Shown here piece after piece: positions 1 through 5,773 of a stretch of DNA of 9,818 bases. The DNA is from Alphaproteobacteria bacterium (GTDB lineage: Bacteria > Pseudomonadota > Alphaproteobacteria > Sphingomonadales > Emcibacteraceae): positions 1 to 9,818 of the forward strand of contig NVTJ01000147.1 in assembly GCA_002401545.1 (NCBI GenBank). Direction: 5' to 3'. How positions within the stretch are numbered: position 1 is the stretch's first letter; the number at the start of each line of letters is the position of its first letter. The position numbers were made by a program, and so were the translations under genes. Under the pieces are notes generated by a model. That model saw only the letters and a list, made by a program, of their open reading frames with translations, was not told where the DNA came from and did no database searches.

Positions 1-383
1 TTCAAGGAAAAACGGCTGGTGCCGTCCGGCATAAGGCCCTGTCCCTGTGTTTCCCGAATGGATTGGCAGAGGTTGGTTTTGGGATTCAGGCAATAATCGC
101 ATTCCCGGCATTCCGGCGTATAAAGCGGGATCACATGGTCGCCGACTTTCAGGGATTTAACCCCTTCGCCCACTTCCATAACCACGCCCGCACCCTCATG
201 ACCCAATATGGCCGGAAAGGCCCCTTCCGGGTCATCGCCGGACAATGTGAAAGCATCGGTGTGACAAATGCCCGTGGCCTTAAGTTCTACCAGAACCTCT
301 CCGGCCCGTGGCCCTTCGAGATTTACCGTTTCGATGCTAAGGGGTTCGCCCGCCTTAAAGGCCACTGCGGCACGTGTCTCCAT
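1..383 (-). CDS. adhC: S-(hydroxymethyl)glutathione dehydrogenase / class III alcohol dehydrogenase, 5' part (3' end outside window)
   Basis: This zinc-dependent medium-chain dehydrogenase oxidises S-hydroxymethylglutathione in NAD(P)-dependent cytosolic formaldehyde detoxification; class III enzymes also reduce S-nitrosoglutathione. Reverse-strand translation from ATG 383 gives 127 uninterrupted residues beginning METRAAVAFKAGEPL. Visible hallmarks are the catalytic-zinc cysteine in GICHTD (C40), GHEGAG with H62, the four-cysteine structural-zinc cluster C92, C95, C98 and C106, and the class III signature GLMPDGTSRFS near the window edge. The family is usually about 370 residues, so about one third is present; the coenzyme-binding domain lies outside. 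AGGA lies 8 nt upstream of the ATG, supporting the start. The 89-bp gap up to the next gene (384-472) is AT-rich and probably holds its promoter, but I see no convincing -35/-10 pair. It reads in the same direction as the flagellar genes but has no obvious functional link to them. Confidence 0.93.
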   Translation of the reverse strand, partial: METRAAVAFKAGEPLSIETVNLEGPRAGEVLVELKATGICHTDAFTLSGDDPEGAFPAILGHEGAGVVMEVGEGVKSLKVGDHVIPLYTPECRECDYCLNPKTNLCQSIRETQGQGLMPDGTSRFSL

Positions 384-472
384 AGTATGATTCCTGTCAA
401 AAATATTAAGAAAACAAGTTTTATATTGAAAGTCATTCAGTGACAATATCTTTATGTTTTCACAAAGTATTT

Positions 473-1204
473 CTATAAGTTTTTTTGCCGGACCATACTG
501 TTGATATGCCGCCACTGAGGGTTTTTATCAAAGAGAAAAAGGCAGTCTTTCCAGGAAAAATCATGTCGGCCCTCAAAGGCTGTCAGTATATTGGCCACCA
601 GTTCAAAGTCCTCCGGGGTGTCCACACACCACCTGTGATGACCGGATTTTTCAGGGGACGGATAGGTGCCACAGCGAAATTCGCCGCCCGGACGATAGAT
701 ATAGGGGGTGACATGCTCCCGCTGATGAGATTCATGACCATGGCAATGGGCTTTTTCCAGCGCTTCAAACGAAAAAACCTCCACATCCAGACCACGCGGG
801 AAATCTCCGCTGCCCAAAGTGATATAGTCATAGCGATCCCGGTGATCAAGAAAATAGCCAATCACCAGATCCACAAGGTCCGGGTCAATCAGGGGACAGT
901 CCGAGGTCACCCTGACGATTATATCTGCCGGATATTTCTGTACGGCCTGATAATAGCGGGCCAGAACATCATCCTCACTGCCCCGAACACAGGAAATATT
1001 CTTTTCACGGCAAAATTCTGCAACCGGATCATCGGATTTCCCCACCGTTGTCGCAATGACGAACCTGTCTATATTGTCGCATGTTAACAGGCGCGCAGTA
1101 TGATAATCCAGTAATGACCGCCCGTATACGGTTTTAAGTATCTTTCCCGGCAGTCGCGTCGACGTCATACGGGCCTGAGATATACATAAAATGCTGTCAG
1201 TCAT
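473..1204 (-). CDS. SpsF/NeuA-like sugar cytidylyltransferase (CTP_transf_3 family), probably for flagellin glycosylation
   Basis: This is a 243-residue soluble nucleotidyltransferase. The family (spore coat SpsF, acylneuraminate/pseudaminate cytidylyltransferases) transfers CMP from CTP to a sugar acid to make the activated glycosyl donor. Visible motifs are the N-terminal nucleotide-binding loop QARMTSTRLPGK (10-21), RVTSDCPLIDPD with candidate metal-binding aspartates (98-109), GLDVEV (138-143), HESHQREHVTPYI (157-169) and RWCVDTPEDF (191-200). All are typical of SpsF-type members, and the length fits a single-domain enzyme. The start at 1204 is supported by GGAT about 8 nt upstream. It follows flaG in the same direction, and the window also holds a FlmG-like glycosyltransferase, so supply of a CMP-nonulosonic acid for flagellin is the likely role. 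The actual sugar is not readable from sequence, and surface polysaccharide synthesis is an alternative. Its expression must deal with a terminator immediately upstream. Confidence 0.85.
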   Translation of the reverse strand: MTDSILCISQARMTSTRLPGKILKTVYGRSLLDYHTARLLTCDNIDRFVIATTVGKSDDPVAEFCREKNISCVRGSEDDVLARYYQAVQKYPADIIVRVTSDCPLIDPDLVDLVIGYFLDHRDRYDYITLGSGDFPRGLDVEVFSFEALEKAHCHGHESHQREHVTPYIYRPGGEFRCGTYPSPEKSGHHRWCVDTPEDFELVANILTAFEGRHDFSWKDCLFLFDKNPQWRHINSMVRQKNL

Positions 1205-1215
1205 GATTATTATCC

Positions 1216-1244
1216 AAAAAAAAAGCCTGTATCGCGGGATACAG
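1216..1244 (-). terminator. Strong intrinsic terminator after flaG
   Basis: Read on the minus strand, a perfect 7-bp stem CTGTATC / GATACAG (1244-1238 and 1233-1227) closes a four-base loop (CCGC). It is followed by GC and then nine consecutive T (1224-1216). This is a textbook Rho-independent terminator, 27 nt past the flaG stop codon. Oddly, the T run ends only 11 nt before the start codon of the cytidylyltransferase, so the RBS of that gene begins where the U tract ends. Confidence 0.88.
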
Positions 1245-1271
1245 ACAAAATCACATCATTTCACGCGGCAA

Positions 1272-1715
1272 TTATACTTCCTCGTCAACCACGATACCTT
1301 CTATGCCGTCACGTTCCCGGTTGAAAGCGATAAGTTTCAATATTTGTTCAGAAGGAAACTGAGTTACCACGTCCCCGGTATTGATATCAACGCCCTGATA
1401 AACGAATCTTCCGGAATCAGCATCCAGATCAATGCGCAGCTTGGTCCCCGGCGGCTTGCTCGGTAACGACGCATTAATGAATCTTTCCGCAGCCCGCAGA
1501 AAGTCATTCCCCGATGTTAACGCCGTAAAACGCTTCTCATCAGATTTTGCAATTGCTGAAGTGCTGTTGTCAGTTTCATTGGCCCTTAACTGGCTGGTTT
1601 CTTTGGCGGGCTGTACTTTTGGTCTGTCGTCTGAATCAACAGGCTTTGGTACAGCACCCTGTCTTTCACCGGTGCCAGATAAGAGCGGACTGGTTATGTT
1701 AATTCCATCTACCAT
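1272..1715 (-). CDS. flaG: FlaG family flagellar protein
   Basis: A 147-residue protein. Residues 1-65 are polar, low in hydrophobics and probably disordered, rich in Ser, Thr, Asp, Lys and Pro. Residues 66-147 form the FlaG domain: a helix around LRAAERFINASL, then a beta-hairpin-like stretch with RIDLDADSGRFVYQGVDINTGDVVTQFP, then SEQILKLIAFNRERDGIEGIVVDEEV. The pattern of 'conserved D..T/SG.VV.Q.P...+L+L' is what identifies the family. FlaG proteins affect filament length or assembly in several bacteria, but the molecular role is poorly settled. The start at 1715 has GAGG 5 nt upstream. It lies downstream of flagellin on the same strand, separated by 164 bp that include a stem-loop, so it may be read through from flagellin or have its own promoter; I saw no clear one. 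Confidence 0.82.
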   Translation of the reverse strand: MVDGINITSPLLSGTGERQGAVPKPVDSDDRPKVQPAKETSQLRANETDNSTSAIAKSDEKRFTALTSGNDFLRAAERFINASLPSKPPGTKLRIDLDADSGRFVYQGVDINTGDVVTQFPSEQILKLIAFNRERDGIEGIVVDEEV

Positions 1716-1829
1716 CTTATCCTCTACATATACCCAACTTTCAAAACCTTACTACAAAAGGCGTATAAATCCATCATGCAATATAAATAACGTAAAAAAT
1801 AAATTCTTTAAATAATAATAAAATGTGTA

Positions 1830-1864
1830 TTTTGGTGGAAACGTCCATAACGCTTCCACCAAAA
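1830..1864 (-). terminator. Stem-loop just after the flagellin stop codon, probable terminator or 3'-end stabiliser
   Basis: An 11-bp perfect stem pairs 1830-1840 (TTTTGGTGGAA) with 1854-1864. After one mismatch the stem continues with CGT/ACG (1842-1844 with 1850-1852), leaving a five-base loop. It starts 15 nt past the flagellin stop. No U run follows directly in either direction: on the minus strand AAAATACACA intervenes before TTTTATTATTATTT. It may therefore be a weak terminator or a processed mRNA 3' end protecting an abundant transcript. The call rests on position and stem length. Confidence 0.6.
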
Positions 1865-1879
1865 ACGTAGGATTGACTG

Positions 1880-2722
1880 TTATCTGAACAGTGACAATAT
1901 GGAACCAGGTGCCTGATTCGCAATTGACAGTGCCTGCAGACCTAACTGCTGTCGCACCTGCAATGACTGCAAGTTCGCACTTTCACGCGCCAGATCGGCA
2001 TCCACCAGATTACCAATACCAATTTCGATGGCATCAGAAAGCTTGTCGGTAAACGCCCGCTGAATATCAACACGTTTCGCACCCGCGCCAAGTTTTGACA
2101 GGAAGGTGTTCAGTGTGGATTCAGCTGTGGTAATTGTTGCAAGGGCAGATGAAGCAGCCCCGGCAGAAGTGATCACAACAGCAGCTGACAGTGCAAGTCC
2201 GGTATTGGCGGAGATGTCTGTAGCAGTAATAGTGATAGAGAAGTTGCCAATTGACAGCGTACCATCAGGCACACCAGTCAGGGCCACAATGTTTGCCCCA
2301 CCATTCTTCACAGCGTTAACGCCGTTGAATTCCGCGTTATTAACAACGGTATCAATCTGGGCAACCAGATTTTGAAATTCGTCATTAAGAGCCGTCTGTG
2401 TGGCAGAACTGGCACCCGGGTCGGTGGCGGCAACTGCTTTTTCCTTCAACTGGATCAGAAGGTCTGATACAGCTTCTGCCGCAGCAAGAGCAACATTGAG
2501 GGAACTTGAGGCCTGGTCAAGTGATGACTTGACGGCGTTCAGACCACCAAGTTCAGCCCGTTGCCCCTGAGCAATGGCAAAAACCGCCGCATTATCTCGG
2601 GCAGAAGACACCTTCAGACCAGTGTTAATTCTGGACTGAACGACATCAAGCAGTTTGTTTGTTTTATTTAGGGATTGCAGGGCGAATAAGGCGCCTGCGT
2701 TTGTATTGACTGAAAAAGCCAT
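1880..2722 (-). CDS. Flagellin, short alphaproteobacterial (Caulobacter FljK-like) type
   Basis: A 280-residue filament subunit exported by the flagellar type III apparatus. The N-terminal D0/D1 helices (about 1-138) carry SVNTNAGALFALQSLN, RINTGLKVSSARDNAAVFAIAQGQ and the conserved EFNGVN (131-136). The C-terminal D1/D0 helix (about 205-280) carries GIGNLVDADLARESANLQSL and ends ALSIANQ..GSILSLFR, almost identical to Caulobacter flagellins. Only about 65 residues separate the halves, so the variable D2/D3 domains are absent, as usual in this group. The middle (155-210) is rich in Ser, Thr and Ala and would be the natural site for O-glycosylation. The protein has no Cys, His, Trp or Tyr, consistent with an exported flagellin. 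GGAG stands 8 nt before ATG 2722. The neighbouring flbT, flaF and FlmG-like genes indicate post-transcriptional control and glycosylation. Only one flagellin is seen here; others may exist elsewhere, so no paralogue symbol is given. Confidence 0.95.
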   Translation of the reverse strand: MAFSVNTNAGALFALQSLNKTNKLLDVVQSRINTGLKVSSARDNAAVFAIAQGQRAELGGLNAVKSSLDQASSSLNVALAAAEAVSDLLIQLKEKAVAATDPGASSATQTALNDEFQNLVAQIDTVVNNAEFNGVNAVKNGGANIVALTGVPDGTLSIGNFSITITATDISANTGLALSAAVVITSAGAASSALATITTAESTLNTFLSKLGAGAKRVDIQRAFTDKLSDAIEIGIGNLVDADLARESANLQSLQVRQQLGLQALSIANQAPGSILSLFR

Positions 2723-2842
2723 AATATATTCTCCATTCTGAGAGTACTAACAAAGAGCATTTTGCTCCATCAATGGGCCGAAGCCCGCTCATGCCTGCGT
2801 CGTAAATATTACGCCTTTCTGGCTATCTAACAGACACGAACA
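2723..2842 (-). promoter_or_regulatory. Structured 5' leader of the flagellin mRNA, candidate FlbT target
   Basis: Between the candidate transcription start (about 2842) and the flagellin ATG, three compact hairpins follow each other on the minus-strand RNA. They are CGTAA-UAU-UUACG (2813-2801), GGGC-UUCG-GCCC (2786-2775, a cUUCGg-type stable tetraloop) and GAGCA-AAA-UGCUC (2767-2755). A weaker stem UCUC/GAGA (2743-2740 with 2733-2730) includes part of the Shine-Dalgarno GGAG (2734-2731). In Caulobacter, FlbT binds the 5' untranslated region of flagellin mRNA and promotes its decay. A gene for FlbT lies upstream here, so this leader is the likely site of action. Hairpins are seen directly; the binding is inference. 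Confidence 0.55.
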
Positions 2843-2848
2843 GGATAA

Positions 2849-2877
2849 GTCATAATATATTAAGGATTAGTTAACAA
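2849..2877 (-). promoter_or_regulatory. Candidate sigma-70-type promoter of flagellin, overlapped by a CtrA-type box
   Basis: On the minus strand TTGTTA (2877-2872, -35, 4 of 6 consensus bases) and TATGAC (2854-2849, -10, 4 of 6) are separated by 17 nt. The -35 overlaps the CtrA-type box at 2860-2875, the arrangement known for CtrA-activated promoters. It would give a leader of about 120 nt. I found no TGGC-N7-TGC sigma-54 element in the spacer, although flagellins of Caulobacter use sigma-54. Confidence 0.4.
2860..2875. promoter_or_regulatory. CtrA-type binding box 1 (TTAA-N7-TTAAC)
   Basis: The plus strand reads TTAAGGATTAGTTAAC, an exact match to the CtrA consensus TTAA-N7-TTAA(C). It lies about 140 bp upstream of the flagellin start and over the candidate -35. 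CtrA controls flagellar genes throughout Alphaproteobacteria. The spacer is AT-rich, so chance matches are more likely than in average DNA. Confidence 0.5.
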
Positions 2878-2900
2878 GGGATATTTTTCATTGAAAGGCA

Positions 2901-2918
2901 GATTCTTTGTTCAGAATC
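2901..2918. repeat. 18-bp inverted repeat made of two GANTC (CcrM-type) sites
   Basis: GATTCT (2901-2906) and AGAATC (2913-2918) form a perfect 6-bp inverted repeat around TTGTTC. Each arm contains a GANTC sequence, the target of the alphaproteobacterial cell-cycle methyltransferase CcrM. It lies between the two CtrA-type boxes upstream of flagellin, so it could be a methylation-sensitive operator. It could also be a weak hairpin after flaF; no U run follows. Confidence 0.4.
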
Positions 2919-2948
2919 ATGATGTTGTGTTAAGATAACATAATATAG

Positions 2949-2967
2949 TTAATAGAATATTAACCAT
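2949..2967. promoter_or_regulatory. CtrA-type binding box 2 (TTAA-N7-TTAACCAT)
   Basis: The plus strand reads TTAA (2949-2952), seven bases, then TTAACCAT (2960-2967). This matches the two-half-site consensus, and the right half matches the extended form TTAACCAT seen at strong CtrA sites. It is 89 bp from box 1, start to start, on the flaF side of the spacer. It may control flagellin from a distance or mark a second promoter. Confidence 0.5.
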
Positions 2968-2998
2968 AAATAACATATTTCCGGGGAAAAATTAACAA

Positions 2999-3409
2999 TT
3001 AGACAGAGTAATTATTACCTGTTGTTACAGGAGTTTCCTTTGCCTCTGACACATTATTCTGCGCCTGGGCGGACAGACCCTCCATGATATTCCGGTTAAT
3101 ATCAATCAGAGCCTTAATATCTTCTTCCCCCCGCGCCACCCGGGAGCTGTATTTACTTACCCAGATGGAAATGGAAATGATAGATGCCCTGAGCTGCTTG
3201 GGCAGCATATTACCTTCAACCGCACAATCCGTGGCCAGTGTGGACCATAGCTGCCGGTTCCAGTGCAGCGCATCATGCAACTTTCTGTCAAGTTTGGACA
3301 TATTTTCTGCTGCCAGCAAATCACGGGTCACATCAGCAAAAAGACGATATTCGGTCTGGCTTTTCGATTCATTGGCCTTCTGGGTTGTCTGATACGCCTT
3401 AAGGGACAT
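2999..3409 (-). CDS. flaF: FlaF, flagellin biosynthesis regulator
   Basis: A 136-residue cytoplasmic helical protein. The family pattern is clear: YQTTQKANESKSQTEYRLFADVTRDLLAA (6-34), then the conserved segment with LHDALHWNRQLWSTLATDC (45-63) and LPKQLRASIISISIWVSKYS (69-88). The last 25 or so residues (NNVSEAKETPVTTGNNYSV) form a polar tail beyond the usual core. In Caulobacter FlaF is needed for flagellin synthesis and secretion and works opposite to FlbT. Its ATG (3409) lies inside the end of flbT, an 11-bp overlap, with GAG 8 nt upstream, so the two are translationally linked. Flagellin follows 276 bp downstream. Confidence 0.93.
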   Translation of the reverse strand: MSLKAYQTTQKANESKSQTEYRLFADVTRDLLAAENMSKLDRKLHDALHWNRQLWSTLATDCAVEGNMLPKQLRASIISISIWVSKYSSRVARGEEDIKALIDINRNIMEGLSAQAQNNVSEAKETPVTTGNNYSV

Positions 3410-3794
3410 AATTTAATCTCGTATTTTCATATTCGAACATTTTTTTACACTTCAGCAATGCTTTATAAAATTCACCATCCATAACATCCTTGCTTATGGC
3501 AACACACATTGTTTTTGCCGCTGGATCTTCCAACACACTTAAAAGTTCCGTCATGCGCAAAACATATTGCTCATGATATTTATTAAAACCCTTTTTATCC
3601 ATATACATAAGCATGATCGGAAAATATACATGCTTCACTGGCGTATCAACATCCTCCGCCAGCAGAATATCCTTTTCCCGCAGGAGGGAAACCCTGTTTT
3701 GCAGGATCAATGTTGATCTTCTGTCACCATTAACGATCACAGCCCCGTTAACAATAATTTTCTCCCCAGGTTTTAACGATAGTTTTAAAGCCAT
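3399..3794 (-). CDS. flbT: FlbT, post-transcriptional repressor of flagellin
   Basis: A 131-residue RNA-interacting regulator. The N terminus MALKLSLKPGEKIIVNGAVI, followed by NGDRRSTLILQNR (22-34), LLREKDILLAEDVDTPVKHVYFP (37-59) and the C-terminal KDVMDGEFYKALLKCKKMFEYE, is the classic FlbT profile at normal length. Known role from Caulobacter: it associates with the flagellin mRNA leader and destabilises it until the hook-basal body is complete. AGGGAAAA immediately before ATG 3794 provides the RBS, with GGG 4 nt away. It is the first gene of the flbT-flaF pair and diverges from the FlmG-like gene. Confidence 0.95.
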   Translation of the reverse strand: MALKLSLKPGEKIIVNGAVIVNGDRRSTLILQNRVSLLREKDILLAEDVDTPVKHVYFPIMLMYMDKKGFNKYHEQYVLRMTELLSVLEDPAAKTMCVAISKDVMDGEFYKALLKCKKMFEYENTRLNYVP

Positions 3795-4001
3795 TTTTCC
3801 CTACCTTTATCCAAGTCATAACCTGACCTTACCATTGAAGCCCGGCTATTATCTCAAATTTTGTGTTAATAAAATATGAACTAATTAAATTAACTATAGT
3901 ATTAAAATGAAAACAGATACAATATATTCATGCAATAAGTAAAAACTGCCTGTAAAATCAGCCCCCTAAAACACTCGGCCCCCGTCAAAGGTAATGATTG
4001 T
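3795..4001. promoter_or_regulatory. Divergent intergenic region between flbT and the FlmG-like gene
   Basis: This 207-bp, strongly AT-rich spacer (core 3855-3960) must hold the promoters of both divergent transcription units. It contains several TTAA elements (3866, 3885, 3890, 3902), but none has the exact 7-base spacing of a CtrA box; the pair at 3890 and 3902 is one base too wide. A TATAGT (3895-3900) could be a -10, but no good -35 is correctly placed. I cannot assign promoters with confidence. Confidence 0.5.
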
Positions 4002-5684
4002 ATGACCAAGAACACCCGCACACTTGCCTCCCCGAAAACAAGACAGCAATATAACAAACTTGTCAGTGGCGGCAAACGCCATTATGACAAGGGAAATTTC
4101 ACCGAAGCCCTGAAATACTTCACCAGAGCATTGGATTTTAAGGATTATCACCCCAATATCCTCATATTAATGGCCCGTTGTCTGTTTTATCTGGGCATGA
4201 AAAACAAGGCCATTGCCCTGATGGAACATGCCCTGCACCAGAGCGCGGCGAACCCCGGAATCTGCGATGCCCTGGGCAATGCCTGTCTCTCCATGGATTT
4301 TACGGAACTGGCCATAAAATTCTTTACACTTTACACCCAGCTCGCTCCCGGTGAAGCTATTGGCTATAATAATCTGGCAACGGCCCTGCGTGAAAACGGC
4401 CAAACGGATGAATCCATTCAAATGTTACAGGATATTATACCTATTTATCCTGAAAATGCGGCCCTTTGGAATTCTGTCGCCGCCGGGATTTCCTTCCGCG
4501 ATGGTTATCCCGCTGCTCAGCCTTTTTATGAAGAAGCCTATCGCCTTGATCCGTCAATCCCGTCAATTTCCAGTAATTTATGCCTGACCTATACCAATCT
4601 GGGTCTCTATGAGAAAGCCATGGAGTTTGCCAGAAAATCTGTTGAGCTGGCAAAGTCCCCCACAAGCTACAAAGCCTTGATATATTGCAGTTTCAGGCTG
4701 GGCAACTTTGAAGAAGCCTTTGAGGGCCTTACCTGGCATAATCACAAGTCCGATCCGGGGTCAGTCTTCATGCCCTATAATATTGAACAATGGAAAGGGC
4801 AAGACCTGAAGGGAAAAACCATTCTGATCGGGGCCGAACAGGGCGTTGGCGACGAAATTTTATTCTCCTGCCTTTATCCTGATGCGATCAGAGAAGCCGA
4901 ACATGTGATAATAGGCTGCGACAAACGTCTTGTGCCACTGTTCCAAAACAGCTTCAAAGAGGCCACTGTTCTGCCCTATATCCCGGGGCAGCATGAATTG
5001 GGGTACCGGGTCCGGCTCTATGAGGGTATTGACATAGATAAAATTGACTATATGTGCCTCTATACGGAATTCATGCGCTATCGGTGGCGGTCCATTGGGG
5101 ACATCACGGATATGAGCAATGGCTTTTTGATTCCGGCACAGGAAAAAGTCGATTACTGGCAAGACAAACTGTCTGAACTGCCCCATAAAATCAATATAGG
5201 TATCTGCTGGCGCAGTGGTTTAAAACAAGCCAAACGTGAAATGTTTTATGCCCAACTCCTTGAATGGGCACCGGTACTCGCCATGGAGAATATCAACTTT
5301 ATCAATGTTCAGTACGGCGATTGCACCGATGAAATCAAAGAACTTCTGGATACCCACGGTATTGTCCTGCATAATTTTGAAGAACTGAATCTGAAAGATG
5401 ACTTTGAGGGTACGGCAGCCCTGATGAAAAATCTTGATCTGGTTATAGGTGCCGCATCCTCACCATTACCTCAGGCCGCAACCGTTGGCACTCTCGCCTG
5501 GTGGGTCACCTATAACAGCCGGGCCTGGTGGAGTTTTGGCCAGGAAAATACTACCCCCATTTTCAAAAAAGCCAAAATCACCATCAAACCGCCCACCCTT
5601 GACTGGGATGGTTTTATGCCCCTGTTCGCCGAAGAAGAATTCCGGCCATGGGTCGCGGAGAAACTAAAGGAAACATCCGCCTGA
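4002..5684 (+). CDS. flmG: TPR-glycosyltransferase, FlmG-like flagellin glycosyltransferase
   Basis: A 560-residue soluble two-part protein. Residues about 15-250 are helical tetratricopeptide-like repeats (for example GGKRHYDKGNFTEALKYFTRAL at 23-44, GYNNLATALRENGQTDESI at 121-139, SNLCLTYTNLGLYEKAMEFA at 191-210). The C-terminal part resembles the GT-B-type domain of TPR glycosyltransferases: GAEQGVGDEILF (277-288), NIGICWRSG (398-406) and the donor-site-like GAASSPLPQAATVGTLAW (483-500). In Caulobacter and Brevundimonas, FlmG has this architecture; its TPR part binds flagellin and its GT part transfers pseudaminic acid. Context agrees: it diverges from flbT-flaF-flagellin, with a CMP-sugar synthase nearby. 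AAAGG 10 nt before ATG 4002 supports the start; the earlier ATG at 3994 meets a stop at once. The domain call is firm. The exact substrate is inferred, and another TPR-GT target cannot be excluded. Confidence 0.8.
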   Translation: MTKNTRTLASPKTRQQYNKLVSGGKRHYDKGNFTEALKYFTRALDFKDYHPNILILMARCLFYLGMKNKAIALMEHALHQSAANPGICDALGNACLSMDFTELAIKFFTLYTQLAPGEAIGYNNLATALRENGQTDESIQMLQDIIPIYPENAALWNSVAAGISFRDGYPAAQPFYEEAYRLDPSIPSISSNLCLTYTNLGLYEKAMEFARKSVELAKSPTSYKALIYCSFRLGNFEEAFEGLTWHNHKSDPGSVFMPYNIEQWKGQDLKGKTILIGAEQGVGDEILFSCLYPDAIREAEHVIIGCDKRLVPLFQNSFKEATVLPYIPGQHELGYRVRLYEGIDIDKIDYMCLYTEFMRYRWRSIGDITDMSNGFLIPAQEKVDYWQDKLSELPHKINIGICWRSGLKQAKREMFYAQLLEWAPVLAMENINFINVQYGDCTDEIKELLDTHGIVLHNFEELNLKDDFEGTAALMKNLDLVIGAASSPLPQAATVGTLAWWVTYNSRAWWSFGQENTTPIFKKAKITIKPPTLDWDGFMPLFAEEEFRPWVAEKLKETSA

Positions 5685-5713
5685 CCACCATAATACAGCC
5701 GAAAATTTAGTCT

Positions 5714-5742
5714 TTGACCTTTTAAAGGCTAAAAGATACCCT
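5714..5742 (+). promoter_or_regulatory. Candidate sigma-70-type promoter of the MoxR-VWA operon
   Basis: TTGACC (5714-5719, 5 of 6 consensus bases) and TACCCT (5737-5742, 3 of 6) have a 17-nt spacing, followed by TATATATAT. This would start transcription about 25 nt before ATG 5774. The -35 overlaps a short imperfect inverted repeat (CCTTTTAAAGG, 5718-5728), which is too weak to call a terminator for the upstream gene. Confidence 0.4.
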
Positions 5743-5773
5743 ATATATATCAAAATAAAACGGATGTTTGGTT

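Noticed and set aside
485..1087. A 200-codon plus-strand open frame opposite the cytidylyltransferase
   Set aside because: Its translation has no recognisable domain, while the minus-strand frame shows all SpsF-family motifs. It is an antisense shadow.
2723..3000. Sigma-54 promoter for flagellin, expected from Caulobacter
   Set aside because: Reading both strands, I found no GG-N10-GC element of the TGGC-N7-TGC type in the spacer.
3885..3905. Clustered TTAA elements in the flbT/FlmG-like spacer as a CtrA box
   Set aside because: The closest pair (3890 and 3902) has eight, not seven, bases between half-sites; in such AT-rich DNA this is likely chance.
5711..5736. Imperfect inverted repeat after the FlmG-like gene as a terminator
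   Set aside because: The stem is short, AT-rich and broken, with no T run after it, and it overlaps a plausible -35 element.
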